The position numbers and the translations under genes were made by a program. Under the pieces are notes generated by a model. It ran no database searches and was not told the origin of the DNA. It saw only the letters and a program-made list of their open reading frames with translations. Positions 34,526-47,404 of a DNA stretch of 64,000 nucleotides are shown in pieces. Positions within the stretch are counted from its first letter, which is position 1. Each line of letters opens with the position of its first letter. The DNA comes from Calvatia gigantea. Its lineage: Eukaryota > Basidiomycota > Agaricomycetes > Agaricales > Lycoperdaceae. The stretch is taken from NCBI GenBank assembly GCA_025093985.1, contig JACAAK010000001.1, forward strand, positions 310,001-374,000, read 5' to 3'.

Positions 34526-36703
34526 TCACCTGAACAGAGGACTCTCATTACCCATCTCTGCAAATTCCCGCTGCCTACTCTCGTCGATCCCGTCCCTCTC
34601 ACACTGAACAATCTTCTCCTTGTTCAACCGGTTGTAATCATACATCGCGAAGGATGACATCAGAATTCTGTGACCGCGATGGTTAGCTCCATTATATAGA
34701 CCATGAAAAGGGTTACGAGATCCGCATACGACAATCCCAAGAATCCCATGCAAGTGCCATGTCCGACGTGGAACCTCGGTGCCTTGAGGTAAATGAAAGA
34801 CGAACAAATACCTCCAAGGTTACCTATTCCTATAACCATCGCCAACGTAACACCTTTTCTAATATCTCCGCCAACAGCGCTACCCGCCCAAGCTAAAGTA
34901 ACAGCGATCGTCGGGTACACACCCACTGCTGCTAAACATGCACCAACATACGACACCCCGGGGCGAGTTTGTGTGTACAAAACGATATATCCGATAAGGG
35001 AGACTAAGGCACCTCCAATGATGAACGGCCCTCGAGAGTTAAGTTTATCAGAGTAAACCCCGACTGCGATCGTTGCGATGCATCCAGCTACAAAAGGTGG
35101 GATCGTGAGGAGCTGGGCATTGGCGGCTGAGAAACCGAGTTCTTTGACGATAGTGGGTGTGAAGAGAGCGACGGCGTATACAGGAACAAGGAGGCCTGGA
35201 ACAGAATCTGGTGAGTACCCTGTTCTCGCTTTGCAAACTAACGTACCAATGTAGTTGGCAATTTGAACATAAGTCTTATAATCTCTCAACGCCTGGACGA
35301 CAAACTTGAAGTGGAAGTGCTTTGCTTGCCCTTGCTGATCTTCCCTCAACATCGTGATGACGATTTGTTTTTCGGTTTCAGTCAGGAATCCGGCTGTCTC
35401 TGGGTACTTTGGTTCATGTGTTTAGCCTTGCTACGTTTACTTACAAGAGGGCAGTGACTTACATCGTACATGAAGAAGTATGCCAAGGATGCAACAAGGA
35501 CTGTTACAATTCCTTCGAGGCAGAACTAAACAACCGAGGTCACATTCAACAAAACAGATTGGAGAAGACAATATTTACTTACAATCCACTGCCATCCGTG
35601 CAGCCCACCAAGGCCCTCCATGTTCTCGATGCCATAGCTAACCAAATATCAGTATCTCCGAGCTTAATAATCGCGGCAAGAGCACCCACGCAAGTAGGCC
35701 ACCGAAGGCACCAGCAACAGTCGCAGCAGAGAAGAAAATAGCAATTCGCCTTGCTACATCACGTTTGCGGTACCAAAGAGAGAGATAAAACGTAATCTAC
35801 GCATGGTAATCAGTACGTAAGCGATAGCGCCCATATTCTTGACAACTTACTCCGGGGAAGAGGCCAGACTCTGTTAGGCCGAGAAATACGCGGGCTCTGC
35901 AAGGCGCATCAGTGAGCAAATCACTGCGCTTGGAGAATAAGGTTACATGATAAGACCCTCGTAGGTATTGCAGAGGCACATCAGAGTCATGACGAGACCC
36001 CAAGCTACCATGATAGATGGGACTGCGAGTAAGTGATATGAGTGTCAATTCTTTCTCAGAGTCGATATGAAACGCACTCCATCGGGAAGGCCTGAAGAGC
36101 TTCAAGCAAATGTTCCTATATTCCAAACAGGTATGAGTGACCCTTCTATTTGACCCCGGGTTTTCAAGTGTACTCACGAAGGAACCTCCGCGAGTGCGTA
36201 GGGAATCTACACAAGTCCGCCACTATCAGCGCCATGAGAAGCTGTAGAGTAATCCGAGAAACGTACGAAGAAGACTGCTGCGATCTGTCCGAGGTTGAGG
36301 TTAACTGACATCGAGGAATGATAATAATCATAAAAATGCACATACCACGTTGTACTTCAATCCCGTCAGATTGACATCGGTAGCCATTCCAGCGATACGC
36401 GCATTTCCTGCGATAGCGTCAGTATTTTATTTCAGACTAAAGCACAACTACAAACCGATGTTGGCGCGATCTCTATGCGAACATCAATCGTGGTCAGGAT
36501 AAACCAGGGCTCAACACGAGGGAAACTCACAAGAATGACAACAGGTATAACATTGAGATAAACGGCAACAAATGCCAATCCATCTTCCTCAAAACCCTCG
36601 CCCTCTCTTTCTCAGAATGATCCACCTGGTCCTCGGCCTTAATGTCTCCACTGCTCAGAGAACCTGTTTCCAGGATTTTCGCTTTTTCAATCGAACCCGA
36701 CAT
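34526..36703 (-). CDS. MFS permease of the DAL5 / anion:cation symporter type
   Basis: A 12-helix plasma-membrane transporter of the fungal DAL5 family (allantoate, nicotinate, pantothenate and related small organic anions); substrate not deducible. Start ATG 36701-36703, stop TGA 34526-34528, many small introns. The acidic/basic cytoplasmic N-terminus is followed by RKMDWHLLPF, then the family hallmark L-D-R-A-N-I-G-N-A assembled from three exons, including a 17-nt exon at 36456-36472. Further: ATDVNLTGLKYNV, SRWIPS-type loop, ARVFLGLTESGLFPG, ATVAGAFGGLLAYGI, YPETAGFLTETEKQ, the second-half VPVYAVALFTPTIVKELGFS, SDKLNSRGPFIIGG, and a hydrophilic tail DYNRLNKEKIVQCERDG. No break seen. Confidence 0.9.
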
Positions 36704-38556
36704 AGTGTCAATTGAGGGAGAGTGAACAAGTTACGGGGTTGCAGACAGACGTCCTAACAATCGAGTAATATAGCCCAATGCAAACGGGCGCCAAGACAAA
36801 TGAAGGCCGACTGACGAAAGAGGAGGCGACGAAGAAATTTGTCGGGCAGAAAGTGCCGGAGTCAAATGATCTGTACAGAGGCGAGGCGAACCCGAGTGCA
36901 GGTCAGCACCAAATTAGCCTATTAATCTGGGCGTTCGAGAGAGGGAACGCAACGAGGACACCTGAATGTGCGTTCCGAACGTCAAAGAACTGGGGCTGTT
37001 CAGCAACAATGAACCGTATGCTCACAGAGTGCGGTTATATATCATTTTCCGTTCTCCTCTCTCTCTCCGCACAACATGTACTTGACCCATAACAACCAAG
37101 GAGAGCTCGCATATGCGAATCGACAACAATGTGCAAACATATCCATCCGGATAGCCGAGGAAAATGACACGAGGAGGAACACCCGAGCGGCCCCAGAACC
37201 ATGATATTCATTAACCCCGGGGCAAGTACGTATGTCACCGGTTGGGTGGTTCACAAATCAGAGTAACCTTCAGGTACCAGGCCTTACGGTACCTCCCTGA
37301 TCGCCTGTGCCGAAGTAATGCAGTCGCCGCTTAGTGCAGACAAGTAGATAGGATCCTGATCATTTCCAACATGTTTCCATACCGTTGGGAGAGCAAACTT
37401 GGGTCGGCATGGTGCCGACAAGCGACGGGCCAATGATTATTTCATGCCTCAGGCTGCATTTTCGACACTGGCCGATAATCTTTCCGTTTCCCCTATCTCG
37501 CTTTATGTGGTGAAAGCCAGGGAAGAGGGTGACACAAGTTAACAGAATGGCACAAACTCATTAAGTCTATATCCGAGGGCCATGGCGGCCAAAGAATATG
37601 TTGATGTGGGCGGATCGCTGATAAGCTAAGGTGCTCAAAAAAGACGTTCAGGAGACACATGACGCACGGTCACCGAAGAGAGGTATAGAGTTGGTCGAAC
37701 CCGAGCCTGCCACTGTCAAAGTCACGTGGAGACGCCCCTGACACTTCCCAAGCAAACTCCTTTGTGAGTGGGCGACCCTGTCCTCCGAAATATTCGTGGG
37801 AAAACCTATTATTTTAAATCGTAAATGGGAATACAGGTGTCACCGCGCATCGAGAAATGTGCTCAGATGTGCTCTCGGTCAAATCAAATGTCCGAACTTC
37901 GGATTGGTTGTGGCTGCTTACGATGATCGACATTGTTAGTACTGGACGGGGGATATTGAGAGCAAGCTCTGTCCAAAAAACCCAGGTTTTGTCATAATAC
38001 ACATGAACTACTCCAGCGCGAGCATCGGGAAGTCCCCATGTCGCACACTATCAGCGGCAGTAGATATGGGTGTTGAGACGTTGAACGCTGAATTCCGATG
38101 CCATACTGGGGCTTCTTTTTTGTCGAATGCGCCTATCTTACCTTCCCCACCTCATTACTTGCTTCACTCTGACGTCAGCTGTTCGATGATCGCCCACTTT
38201 TAAATTTGATCGTTCGGTATTCTTGTTAGCGCTCATAATAAATATATTGAAGGAAAGCACGACCACTTCGCCAACCTTCTCCGTTATAACTGGACACGGC
38301 CAAAGCAATCAAGACGTACTTTAACAAGGTCGCGATGACATAGTCAGGCAATGAAAGCTTCGTCGCTTTGTTGGTCACTCCCAATATCCTAGCTATTCTG
38401 TGATAGATTCGGTGTTCTTGAGGCATGTGCGAACTACCTGGATTTTTTCCGCATCTCCTGTTCACTTACCCACGCACCCCAATTTCAGCTTCCCTTAGTC
38501 CTATCAGTTCCGAATCAGCATTTGTAATTCTCCAGCTACTGCTACTTACCCCAGGG
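36704..38556. other. Divergent intergenic region, MFS / LYC1
   Basis: About 1.85 kb holding both promoters. A GGTTATATATC motif at about 37023-37033 looks TATA-like on the plus strand but is 1.5 kb from LYC1. Short open frames (36778-37092, 37814-38203) are not recognisable. No repeat seen. Confidence 0.4.
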
Positions 38557-39819
38557 ATGCTATCCGCCATATCGCTGTATGTCGCGACACCTGAGCAGAC
38601 GATTGTTTCGAGAAAACAGGCAGCAGAGCAATGGGGTCAAATGGTGACTGTGGATGAATTTCTAGATAGGGAAGCAGCTGCAGAATATGAGGAATTTGGG
38701 AGAGATGGCAAGTTGATAACCTGGTATGTCGTTTAAATCGAAAACGCGCAAATTATTTTTTTATTGACATTCATGTTGAAGGGTGCTCGCTCCAAGAGGC
38801 GATCCGACTACGCTCGACTTTTTTTGTTCCTGCAAGACGTGAGCGACGGCGACCTTTCGGCAGTTTATTTATCTTGTTCTAACGGCTTCTCTAACAGCTT
38901 CAAACGTAAAATTGCCATTTGCTACCCTTCCCAATCCGCACAAGAGCCGATCCTTGGAGAAGATGTTGGATATGCTGTCTCAAGTGTGCTTGCGGCGCCG
39001 CACCACAGAAGGAAGGGATACGGCAGACACATGATGCGGCTCCTACACTGGGTGCTTGCATGTGAAGAATACCTCTCCACCCAAGTTTTCCCAGAGGACG
39101 AGTGGGGAACTAAGCCTAACAGAGTGAATGGGGTTGGAGATGGACGGCTTTCGGTACTTTGGAGTGACGTTGGACCCAAGTTTTACAAGAGGTGCGGGAT
39201 GGGGACTGGGCACGGTAGAGGAGATGGATGGGTTGTCAGGAATTCAGTCTCGGCGGTTTGGAAGTTACAAGGGGTGGATTTGCCGGCAGAAGTGCCGCAC
39301 GATATTACTGACAGGGTGACCTGGTTGGATGAGGAACTGGCGAAGGGTGTCTGGGAGAAGGATGCCGAACTGATCAAGCTTGAGCTCATGCAAAACGCCA
39401 AGGAGGGCAGAGCACGGTTTGCTATTCTACCGAACGGAGGTGTGGCGCACTATCAGTGGTCGAGGTTACACTATCATTTCAGCAGATACGTGCAGAATCC
39501 CCCGAGATACGGCGGATTAAGGATTGGAGACAAGGCGTTTGCAACGTGGACGTGCGACTACCGACCTGGATCACCTAGGTTGTTGGTTGTGACGCGCTTG
39601 AGGGCGGACGGGGCGATGGTTGAAAGATTGATTGAGCACGTCTTGAGGTACGCTCAAACACTCGGAATGGAGCAGGTCGAGGTCTGGAACCCTCCTAAGG
39701 GTGCCATATTTGGGGGGAAATGCATAGAGGGGGAAAAACATTTGTCGAGCATTAAATGGTACTCCGAAGGGAGTGTAGAGCCTGAGTGGGTCTATAACGA
39801 GCGGTACAACTGGTGCTAG
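38557..39819 (+). CDS. LYC1: LYC1-like GNAT N-acetyltransferase
   Basis: Three exons (38557-38723, 38782-38838, 38898-39819) give 381 residues. I chose ATG 38557 because LSLYVATPEQTIVSRKQAAEQWG is where LYC1 proteins (lysine N6-acetyltransferase, first step of lysine breakdown in Yarrowia) begin; an in-frame ATG at 38425 would add 44 unlikely residues. The GNAT motif A, VLAAPHHRRKGYGRHMMRLL, with the acetyl-CoA-binding R-x-x-G-x-G/R pattern, follows the 38898 splice. The C-terminal half (VVTRLRADGAMVERLIEHVL, EVWNPPKGAI, EGEKHLSSIKWYSEG) fits the LYC1 C-terminal domain. Activity on free lysine is inferred from the family, not shown. Confidence 0.88.
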
Positions 39820-40524
39820 TGTATCAGAAGACCTGCGACGATAACTTTTAATAAATTGAGAATGGTCCTTGAAATTTGGTGTGGGCTCTCCGTACTCATA
39901 CTTTTGAGATCTACTAGTTAAGAGTGGGAATAGGGCTGCACGGAAAGACAAGTTATAGATGAAGCTATGTGTATCATGCCGGCCCATGCCGGTACCTATT
40001 CTCGTACGTGATTCGCACACCATTCAGTGACAAGATGCGGTCTAAAATCATGATTGCGACCTGAGGCCTGAGGAAGCGTGTGTGATTCAGGTGGCTGTGC
40101 TTTGATATTTGGAACAACATTCCAATGCATTTCTGCTTTGAACTAAATTCAGGAATTAGCGAAACAGGTTCGATGCCGTTGTAGCAAATAAATTGACTAC
40201 ACAAACACGTCCAATGGCACCACAGAAAACAAAAGGGGCCCCCAGTACGTTGTATACAGAAGGGGTATCTAACGTGGGAAGCCCCCGCTAAACCAACCGC
40301 TGTTACTGATTGATGATTCCCGAACGTCCCAATTATTTCCGGTCGCCATCTATTGTCATGATTAACGTTCTGTTACCAGTGCCTGAATGGAGCACGAAAA
40401 ATTCAATGTTTCCTAGGTTCCGTAAGAGCGAATGCCGAGGATCCACGGACGTCTTGCACTGACCCCGATAAGGGCTCTACCCGAAGGTGAACCGACCATA
40501 TGGCCTAAGCACACGCCGGGATTG
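39820..40524. other. LYC1 3' flank and boundary of GRF copy A
   Basis: AATAAATTGAG near 39850 is a plausible polyadenylation signal of LYC1. The rest shows no gene. GRF copy A begins (at its C-terminal end) near 40525. Confidence 0.4.
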
Positions 40525-42667
40525 CTATTCGTCAGCAGCAAAAGCGAGTGGTGACTTCTTCCTCGCTTGGCTCTGGTTGTTATAGCTGAACTGGATTTTC
40601 TTCCCCTTCCCCGCTTCACTCTCCTGCCTGAGTTTTGGGCACTTGATGATCGCCCGAAGTTTGATGTTATACTACTCTGACAAGCTATATTTGACCCCCA
40701 GGTATTCTTAGCAGTGAACGGTAGTCGATTGGATCTGGAAAAACATGCCATCATTCCAGTCCCCATTCACCGCACTTATAACAAGTTCCAGCAGCTTTCT
40801 TGCACTCGTAGTATTTGTTGACTTTGCCCGCAATTCACTGGCCTGGACAACCTAAACGAGAGCCCGTCATTTTTCATATAAAGTAGCATTTCCATAGCTC
40901 CGAGATTGTTTATTCAATTGTCTTTTGGGTTCGAACATCCGTTGTAAATCGTTATGCACAATCCTCCGAGAACTGTGCCCTTATCGTTCGCTCAATGCCC
41001 CCTTGATCCCACTACGCAAAACTTCAGTCGGCGATAAAAACATACCTCTAGTGGTTTCGCTGACCTTGAAATACTTCCTTGCCCCGACGTTTCCACCTCC
41101 ACCCGTCTCCGCTTCCGCCCACATTTACGCCTCCGCCTCTTGGCGGTCCGTCATCCCGCTTGAAAAGTCCAACGTCTGCGTATTCCGACAATCCTGGACT
41201 TTCTCCCGAGTCGGACCTTCTTTTTGTTCAGCGGGGGGCAATCCCAGAGCGTCACAATCACATCTCTGTGCTGGTTGATCTGGTTCGTCATTTGTCTAGG
41301 GGTTCGTAAAATTTAGTACGTGGTAGTCAGAAATGCAGGGGTCAGGGGAAGTGCGCACCTGTGAATACATTCATTTTGTGGGAACGACCTGGTTCAAGCT
41401 CATACGATCTGTCCACTCCCAAGGCCTGCAATTACTTTTAGAATGTGTGTGGAGCGCTTTTCCTTAATTATTCACGCCAGGCGTTTGGCCTTTTTCGCTG
41501 CTGGGATGCCACATTCGCATAAGGCGATGGGGGGGGGGATTGGCTGTAGTGACAGTTGTCGGCCTGGCATTTTTTTAGATGCGACAGTTGACGTCGGAAC
41601 TGTCTGGGTTGAGGTGTGCGCTGCGCTGATCAGCCGGAGCCTTCGCCGCAGAATGGGTTCGTACCGTCCGTCCAGGGGGAGATTTGCTTAACTCACCGCC
41701 CGCGTTAGCGGATGATGTTGTGCCTGTATCCCTAGCGCCCTTTCCACAACTGGTCTTTGATGTGGAAGTACTAATTCCTCCTCCGGTTCCTCCCCGACCA
41801 CCTTGGGTGGCTTGTCCGTTACGGGGTGCCCGGTGCACCTTCTCTAGCTCCTCGTTTCCTCCTCCTCTACCTTCCCCACCACCGCCACCATCATTAGCAT
41901 TACCACCAGCGCCGCCGCCCCTCAGTCCATGGTAATTTCCAAATGGACACCCCTACCACCTCCATTTCGCTTTAAGTACTATTTCACACTGCAAGTGCGA
42001 ATTGTGAGCATACAATAAACCCAACGAATGACTGAAGGAGGATACATATCCGAACAATTGTGCCCTAATTATCCTTGTCTACCCTATACATTTCCTTATA
42101 CTGGTTACGTGTAACTGGTGTCGGAACGGCGCGTTTGCACTTCGCACACTTGGAGCACCCTCCTCTCTGCCTACGGAACTGGGTCAGGGTTGCGACCAAA
42201 GGCCAAGGACGCAAAAAAAAGATGTAGCTCACGCCTTAGCTGTAGTTTGCTCACGCCGTTATCGAGTCCAATCCTGTCATATCCTTCCACGGGGGCGGCA
42301 CCGAGCGTCGAAGGTATTAAATACTTCGTTGAGCTCGTCACCACCTCGATCAGGTACTACCGGTCCACAATGTTCTGTATATGCTGGGCAATAATTGCGC
42401 CCGACTTGCACGCACAAGAGCTCAATGACGGGGTTTCGAAACATAAACAAAGGACGCACCAATCCCATTCTTATCCATCAATGTAACGGAGCCCGTCTCG
42501 GTGACCGGTGTCAATTCAGATGTTTGAGTTTGTCTCGGTCCACAAACGGTAGGATTGAACATGATGTCTTCCGTGAGCGCCGGCCATAGACAGTTGCTCC
42601 AGTTATCATATGGGTACACTTTGAGATAGTAGTTCTGATAATCACCAATCCTCAAAACCACTATCAA
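40525..42667 (-). pseudogene. GRF zinc-finger / zinc-knuckle gene, copy A
   Basis: Homologous throughout, apart from one insertion, to copy B at 47405-50000. Reading the minus strand from 42667: MFNPTVCGPRQ, AIIAQHIQNI, a Cys-rich GGCSKCAKCK segment, a Gly/Ser-rich low-complexity region (41700-41930), a degraded GRF finger near 41440-41560 and another near 41080-41270 (EQKEGPT...), then a zinc knuckle TCYKCGEWG near 40795 and a basic Ser/Arg/Gly tail (NFGRSSSAQNSGRR, RGRGRKSSSA). Several stops and frame breaks. GRF fingers bind single-stranded nucleic acid; arrays of GRF plus zinc knuckles occur in topoisomerase III-alpha tails and in many basidiomycete repeat-associated genes. Keeps abundant CpG, unlike copy B. 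Confidence 0.6.
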
Positions 42668-43347
42668 CTTGGAGAGGCGTGGAAGGCGTAGATAAACGCA
42701 CCTATAGCACTGAAAAATTCACCTCCACAAACAGCTTCGACTGCCGTTTGCCATCCTTTCGCATCCCTCGAACCGCATGCTAAGAACCCGTTCCACAATG
42801 TACCCCATCGTGACTGCGTGTTCTGCTTTTTTTGCGCAAGTACATTTCAGTGAAGACGTCCAAAACACAAGTAATATGGGGGGCGTACGGTTGTACGTGC
42901 ATCCTGTGGGGGCCTCTGCAATAGGATTTGGGGTAGATGGGTTTCCGGCGACATAGAGAATCCTCATTTGAGAGAGGTAAGATAGACCCAAATTGGGACA
43001 CGAAGCGTCGAATGAGCCTGGAGCAGTCGCGGTCACGTGGCCGACTGAAAGCTTTCACCGAGAAGGTACTCAGTGGTCCGCCTCCGAGGTGTCACCCAAA
43101 ACCCGTATGGATCTCCTGGGAGCAACGATTGTACGTTGTGGTGGTGTACTCTGCGAAGGCGGTATCCATGACCTGCAATAATAAATTTTAAGTGCGAGCG
43201 AGAGCATCTCCGAAGTTTATCGAGACTTGGCAGGTTCTATAAGAGGCGCCCGAAGGGAATGAGGTTGTACGGGGACGAGTGTAAGTAGGAGGTATATGGT
43301 ATGGGTGGAGTTGGAGGGAACAATCCCAGAATAAAGATTAAATCGGA
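42668..43347. other. Spacer
   Basis: Open frames on both strands (42719-43191) are not recognisable and overlap each other. I see no supported feature. Confidence 0.35.
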
Positions 43348-44000
43348 TCATTAGCCACTGGGTCGCCCAGCACACCATCCAAGATGCCTCATAACCTCCT
43401 CCTCCTCCTCTTCCTCACACCCATACTCCCTGTCTGCAGCGTTGAAATCTAAAACTGACGCTAACTCTCCGTAAACCTGGAAGGGATTAGAACCCTTAAA
43501 GCAGACCTGTCCACGATCGAAAGTGTATACGATCTCCCACTCCGAGTATTTGCCCCAAAAATCCACACCAACAGCATTTTCTGATCCATCACCGGTTTAT
43601 ATAGTAGAACTATAACATATCTCACGAACCAGTAATAATGCCCGCGGAGGTCCCATACGACGATAACTTTGCGTCTGCAGTATGCTGCGTGCACCTTGAG
43701 GGCCCACAAGGTTAAAACGAACTATATTGGTGATTGGGGGGTATGCAGGGCCCAACTTGGAAGTCTAGATGAGCCGAGGGTGATCTCGCATTTCCCGGTC
43801 CTTTCACTGTTGGTGTCAGTCTAGAGCGAGAGAAAGGAGGACGGCACTCACCTGTATAACTTGAGGTATAGAAAAATGACCCGTTCTTAGTAGCGATGTA
43901 TGACCATAGTGGAGCGCCCTCGCTTCAAGCCGTTCAACCATCCCATATCCCATCAGATGGGTAGATTGTCCCTGCGCAAACTCTTTCACTGGGTATATTT
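43348..44000 (-). CDS. Possible small hypothetical gene
   Basis: Tentative. The last exon (43351 to about 43570) reads NAVGVDFWGKYSEWEIVYTF, DRGQVCFKGSNPFQVYGELA, then an acidic run of seven Glu and a stop near 43350. A GT-AG intron of about 50 nt (donor GTGAGA) links it in frame to RSILQTQSYRRMGPPRALLL, and a further intron (donor GTGAGTGCC near 43853) to an upstream exon around 43860-44000. Two alternative frames are also open over the middle exon, so the model is uncertain. The protein is not recognised and no domain is visible. Confidence 0.3.
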
Positions 44001-45094
44001 CTCAAGAGTCTCGGGCCTTTCGCGAGTCGACGCCCACATCGAATACCGCAACATGGCAGTCCACTGCAAACCAGTTAGTGTGAACTCAGATCAAATGAGG
44101 TGGAGCTGCACCATGTACATGACATGTGGAGGTCCTCGTCCACCGTCGCTTGAAGAGCTGCATATGTCAAGTCTCTGGCCACGGGAAGTTATCCCTGCAT
44201 CCAAGAAGACTCACTTCGCCGTAGGGCTTGGTCTCGTTATCCCCTGTTATCCCCTCTCCTTTCCCGAGTGTGTACTTCACACTCAACCTCTGATCTCGCA
44301 ATTTACGAATAGCTATTTCCTTTCTTTCCTCGATTGAACCAAACATCATCGTACACGGACAGGTGCAACAAAGCTGGGTCAAAAATTCACAGACTCACCC
44401 AATTCGATCTGGCGCGAGTATGAGCAAGAGACTACATAAGAGTCGGGAAACTGGACTTAGGATGGTAAGATGCTTTGACTCACTGGTAGCTGGGAGTCTG
44501 CACAAACGTGCATGGACGTCGAGGAGAGCAAGAAGGGGAGAGCGAGCTGTTGCAGAGATGTTCACCTCCACCCGGCGTTCGTCGCATGACCACAACTGTT
44601 CCTGTGTTTAGCAACACTTTCATTTGAAATAAAACAGCAGACCATGATGCATGATGCGCAGGCTGACCTGTCAGAGATATCGAGTTGCTGTTTTCCTCGC
44701 CATGTCTGCCGAGTCCGGTTGTTTGATACGCGTCTAGCCATCCGCTGTGACGGGGGGGGGGGAGGTGCCGACAGCGAGAGGGCCCTGGGAGATGTTTTGT
44801 GAGTGTAGGAATCGAGTTTCCCAGAGTCGATCTGTGCGTTTATCAGTTTGCGAACCAAGGAAATACGAACGAGGGACCACGACGTTGCATCAAACAGGAA
44901 TGCAAATATGCAGATGAAGCATAGCGGGCTTGTTCGGAGGCGAAAAGTTTCTGTTGCGGCTTCAACGGTGCCGGGAGAAAGCGCTGGACGGAATCATGCC
45001 ATCTGCCAGACCGACAGCGACTCATGCATTGCATGCTGGCTGGGCGTCTTGTTTGTTCTTCTTTCCCACCACCATATCTGCTCCCCCCACCACC
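44001..45094. other. Spacer upstream of the NACHT gene
   Basis: Contains a G-homopolymer near 44752-44761 and overlapping unrecognised open frames on both strands. The NACHT promoter should lie in the last part; the C-rich leader CCCCCCACCACC precedes the start codon. Confidence 0.4.
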
Positions 45095-47198
45095 ATGTCT
45101 GCTTCCTCCAACGCTCCGCCCGTTGCCCCCACCACCTATAATGTTTTCCCAGACGCCCACGGCTTCACAATGATCAATCCTCAGTTTATAAGCCAGGTGC
45201 CCGACGGACCCAAAGGAGCTGGTAGACAAATACTCTCTTAGCAGCGCTGCCTATTAACCCCATTTCCAGGTCTTGCGGAACTTCGCACGGCCTCGATCCC
45301 TGGAGCTGCTCACGATTCTTCAGAACGCTACCCCCCTCCAATTTGCCATCCTGGAACCCGTGACGGCCACATCGACCGGCTTACCCAATGGGGTCTGAAT
45401 GCTAGCAATCACACTGAGCGCATGACGTGGTTGAAAGGTGTCGCCGGTGTCGGAAAGTCAGCCATTGCACAATCATGCGCTGAAGCCCTGAGCAAGGAGA
45501 AGAAACTTGGTGCAACCTTCTTCTTTTCCCGGCCCAATCACAGAGATGACCCAAATTGCTTTTTCACCACCCTCGCCTCCCAGCTTGTCACCAAACATGA
45601 CAGTTATGCTACCTACCTAGACCACAAGATTTATCGTGATCCCAATCTCGTGAAGAGGGCACTACCGCAACAATTTCACGAGCTGTTTGTCGCCCCGCTT
45701 GCCCAACCTGACATCAAGAGAGAGGTCGCTGAGCTAGTCATCATCGTGGATGGGCTTGATGAATGCGATGGGAAAGAGGCACAAGTGCGCATCATAGAGC
45801 TTATTGCGCAATCTATTCGAGAGGGAACCACACCTTTCCTTTGGATTATCTTCAGCCGCCTTGAGCCCAAGATCGTTGCAATGTTCGACCGATTGGAGGT
45901 CAAGTCTGTATCACAGCACATTGAGCTCCCCGTATCGCGAGAGGATGATCAAAAGATCATGCTCTATCTGGCAGACAAGCTCCGGGAAATTGGGCGCGAG
46001 CATGATCTCACGTTGCCATGGCCTTCTGACAGGGAGGTCTGGGAGCTTGTTGACTTCTCCGCTGGACTGTATGCTTGTGCGCATGCTATCATTCTCTTTA
46101 TCGGCGCGATCAGCTTGGCTGGTCCTGTGGGGCTGCTAGACGCAGCCCTCCAGTTGGCGAAACGCTCGGCCGCGAGGAGGAAGAGCGGTAACCACACACT
46201 CTCGGCATTGGACGAGCTTTACACCCTTGTCATGGAGCGTGTGCCCTCCGAAATGCTCGAGACCGCGCGATGGATTCTCTTGACAACACGAATGCCCGGC
46301 ATGAATTATGCGTATACATTTGCTAATCTACTGGGCTTATCTGAACTCGAGTTCCAAAATGTTTGCCGGCACCTTCACGCCGTCATGGCACTGGAACGCG
46401 GCGGGAAGCCCTCGGTCAAATTCTATCACGCGTCCTTTATGGACTTTCTCGTAGATCCTGCTAGGTCGGGACGCTTCTGTATTTGGTTGGATTGTGCGGT
46501 AACACTCCTGGAGAAAGTCCTTCATCATTTGAATCACGTTCAGGTTGGAGTTGTTATCCCAGGTGGGCATCGTCCTCTTTGTTTATAACAGATCCCCTTG
46601 ACTGTCATTTCATCAGGTCAGTATACTCCTCGGCTCAACCTCACTTGGCCGCACCCGAAGAAAACCCCATTGGGTTGCTATGACGATCACCTCAGAGTCT
46701 TCTTCAAGCTTCTTTGTTCCGTTCGTCTGGTTGATGGCGAGCGAATGGTTGATGGCGAGCGAATACTCCGTACCCTGACAGTGTTCGATTTCAGAAAGAT
46801 GTCTTTTCAATGGTATTCGTCGCCGCCCTCCCTCGAGGCTTCGGAGATGGATATGCTAATGCAGAATGTAAAAATCCTTAGTCACCTGTCTACATCCCTC
46901 TTACACCTGACCTAGTTAGGTTCGCAGCCGGAACTCCTTCGTCGCCGAGTTCTCCGGAATTGGCAGGCATCTCTCCAGTCAGACTCTAACATTTACTACA
47001 CAATTGGACATGGAAATAAGAGAGCTATGCTGGAGGTAACAGAGGATAAGCGCGTTTGGATTAAGCCCCACTCATCTCGGGATTTTAAAAAGTGGGCGAA
47101 GAAGTTGTATGAGGTATGCAATATTAAATGATGAACAGCACAAAACTAACGAGACCGTCCAGGAGTCAAAGCAATCCATGAAAACATCACCGACTTGA
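45095..47198 (+). CDS. NACHT-domain NTPase (fungal NLR-like), short form
   Basis: Five exons (45095-45221, 45270-46562, 46617-46867, 46916-47113, 47163-47198) give 634 residues with consistent phases. N-terminal leader of about 75 residues ends in the pre-NACHT block ERYPPPICHPGTR. The NACHT domain has Walker A GVAGVGKSAIAQ, the sensor TFFFSRPNHRDDPNCFFTTL, Walker B LVIIVDGLDECDGKEAQ, PFLWIIFSRLEPK and the later VKFYHASFMDFLVDPARSG block. No ankyrin, WD40 or TPR repeats follow; the C-terminus is RNWQASLQS, EDKRVWIKPHSSRDFKKW. Family members act as STAND-type signalling ATPases in non-self recognition and programmed cell death; the role of this gene is not known. An 18-bp tandem duplication in exon 3 repeats VDGER. 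It lies between the two GRF copies. Confidence 0.8.
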
Positions 47199-47404
47199 AG
47201 AGTCCGATTGCTGGTACGGTATTGTCAGGGCATGGAAACAGCTACAAGTGAAGAGTGGGAGGAATATTTGTGGCATCTCTCCTCCCTCGCGCTTCATCGT
47301 AAACATATCGGCACCCCCATGCACAGACGGGGTCGGCAGGTAAGTTAAATGATGAATACGGATGATTCAAAGTACCGACCATACACCTTATGTGCACGCT
47401 TGAG

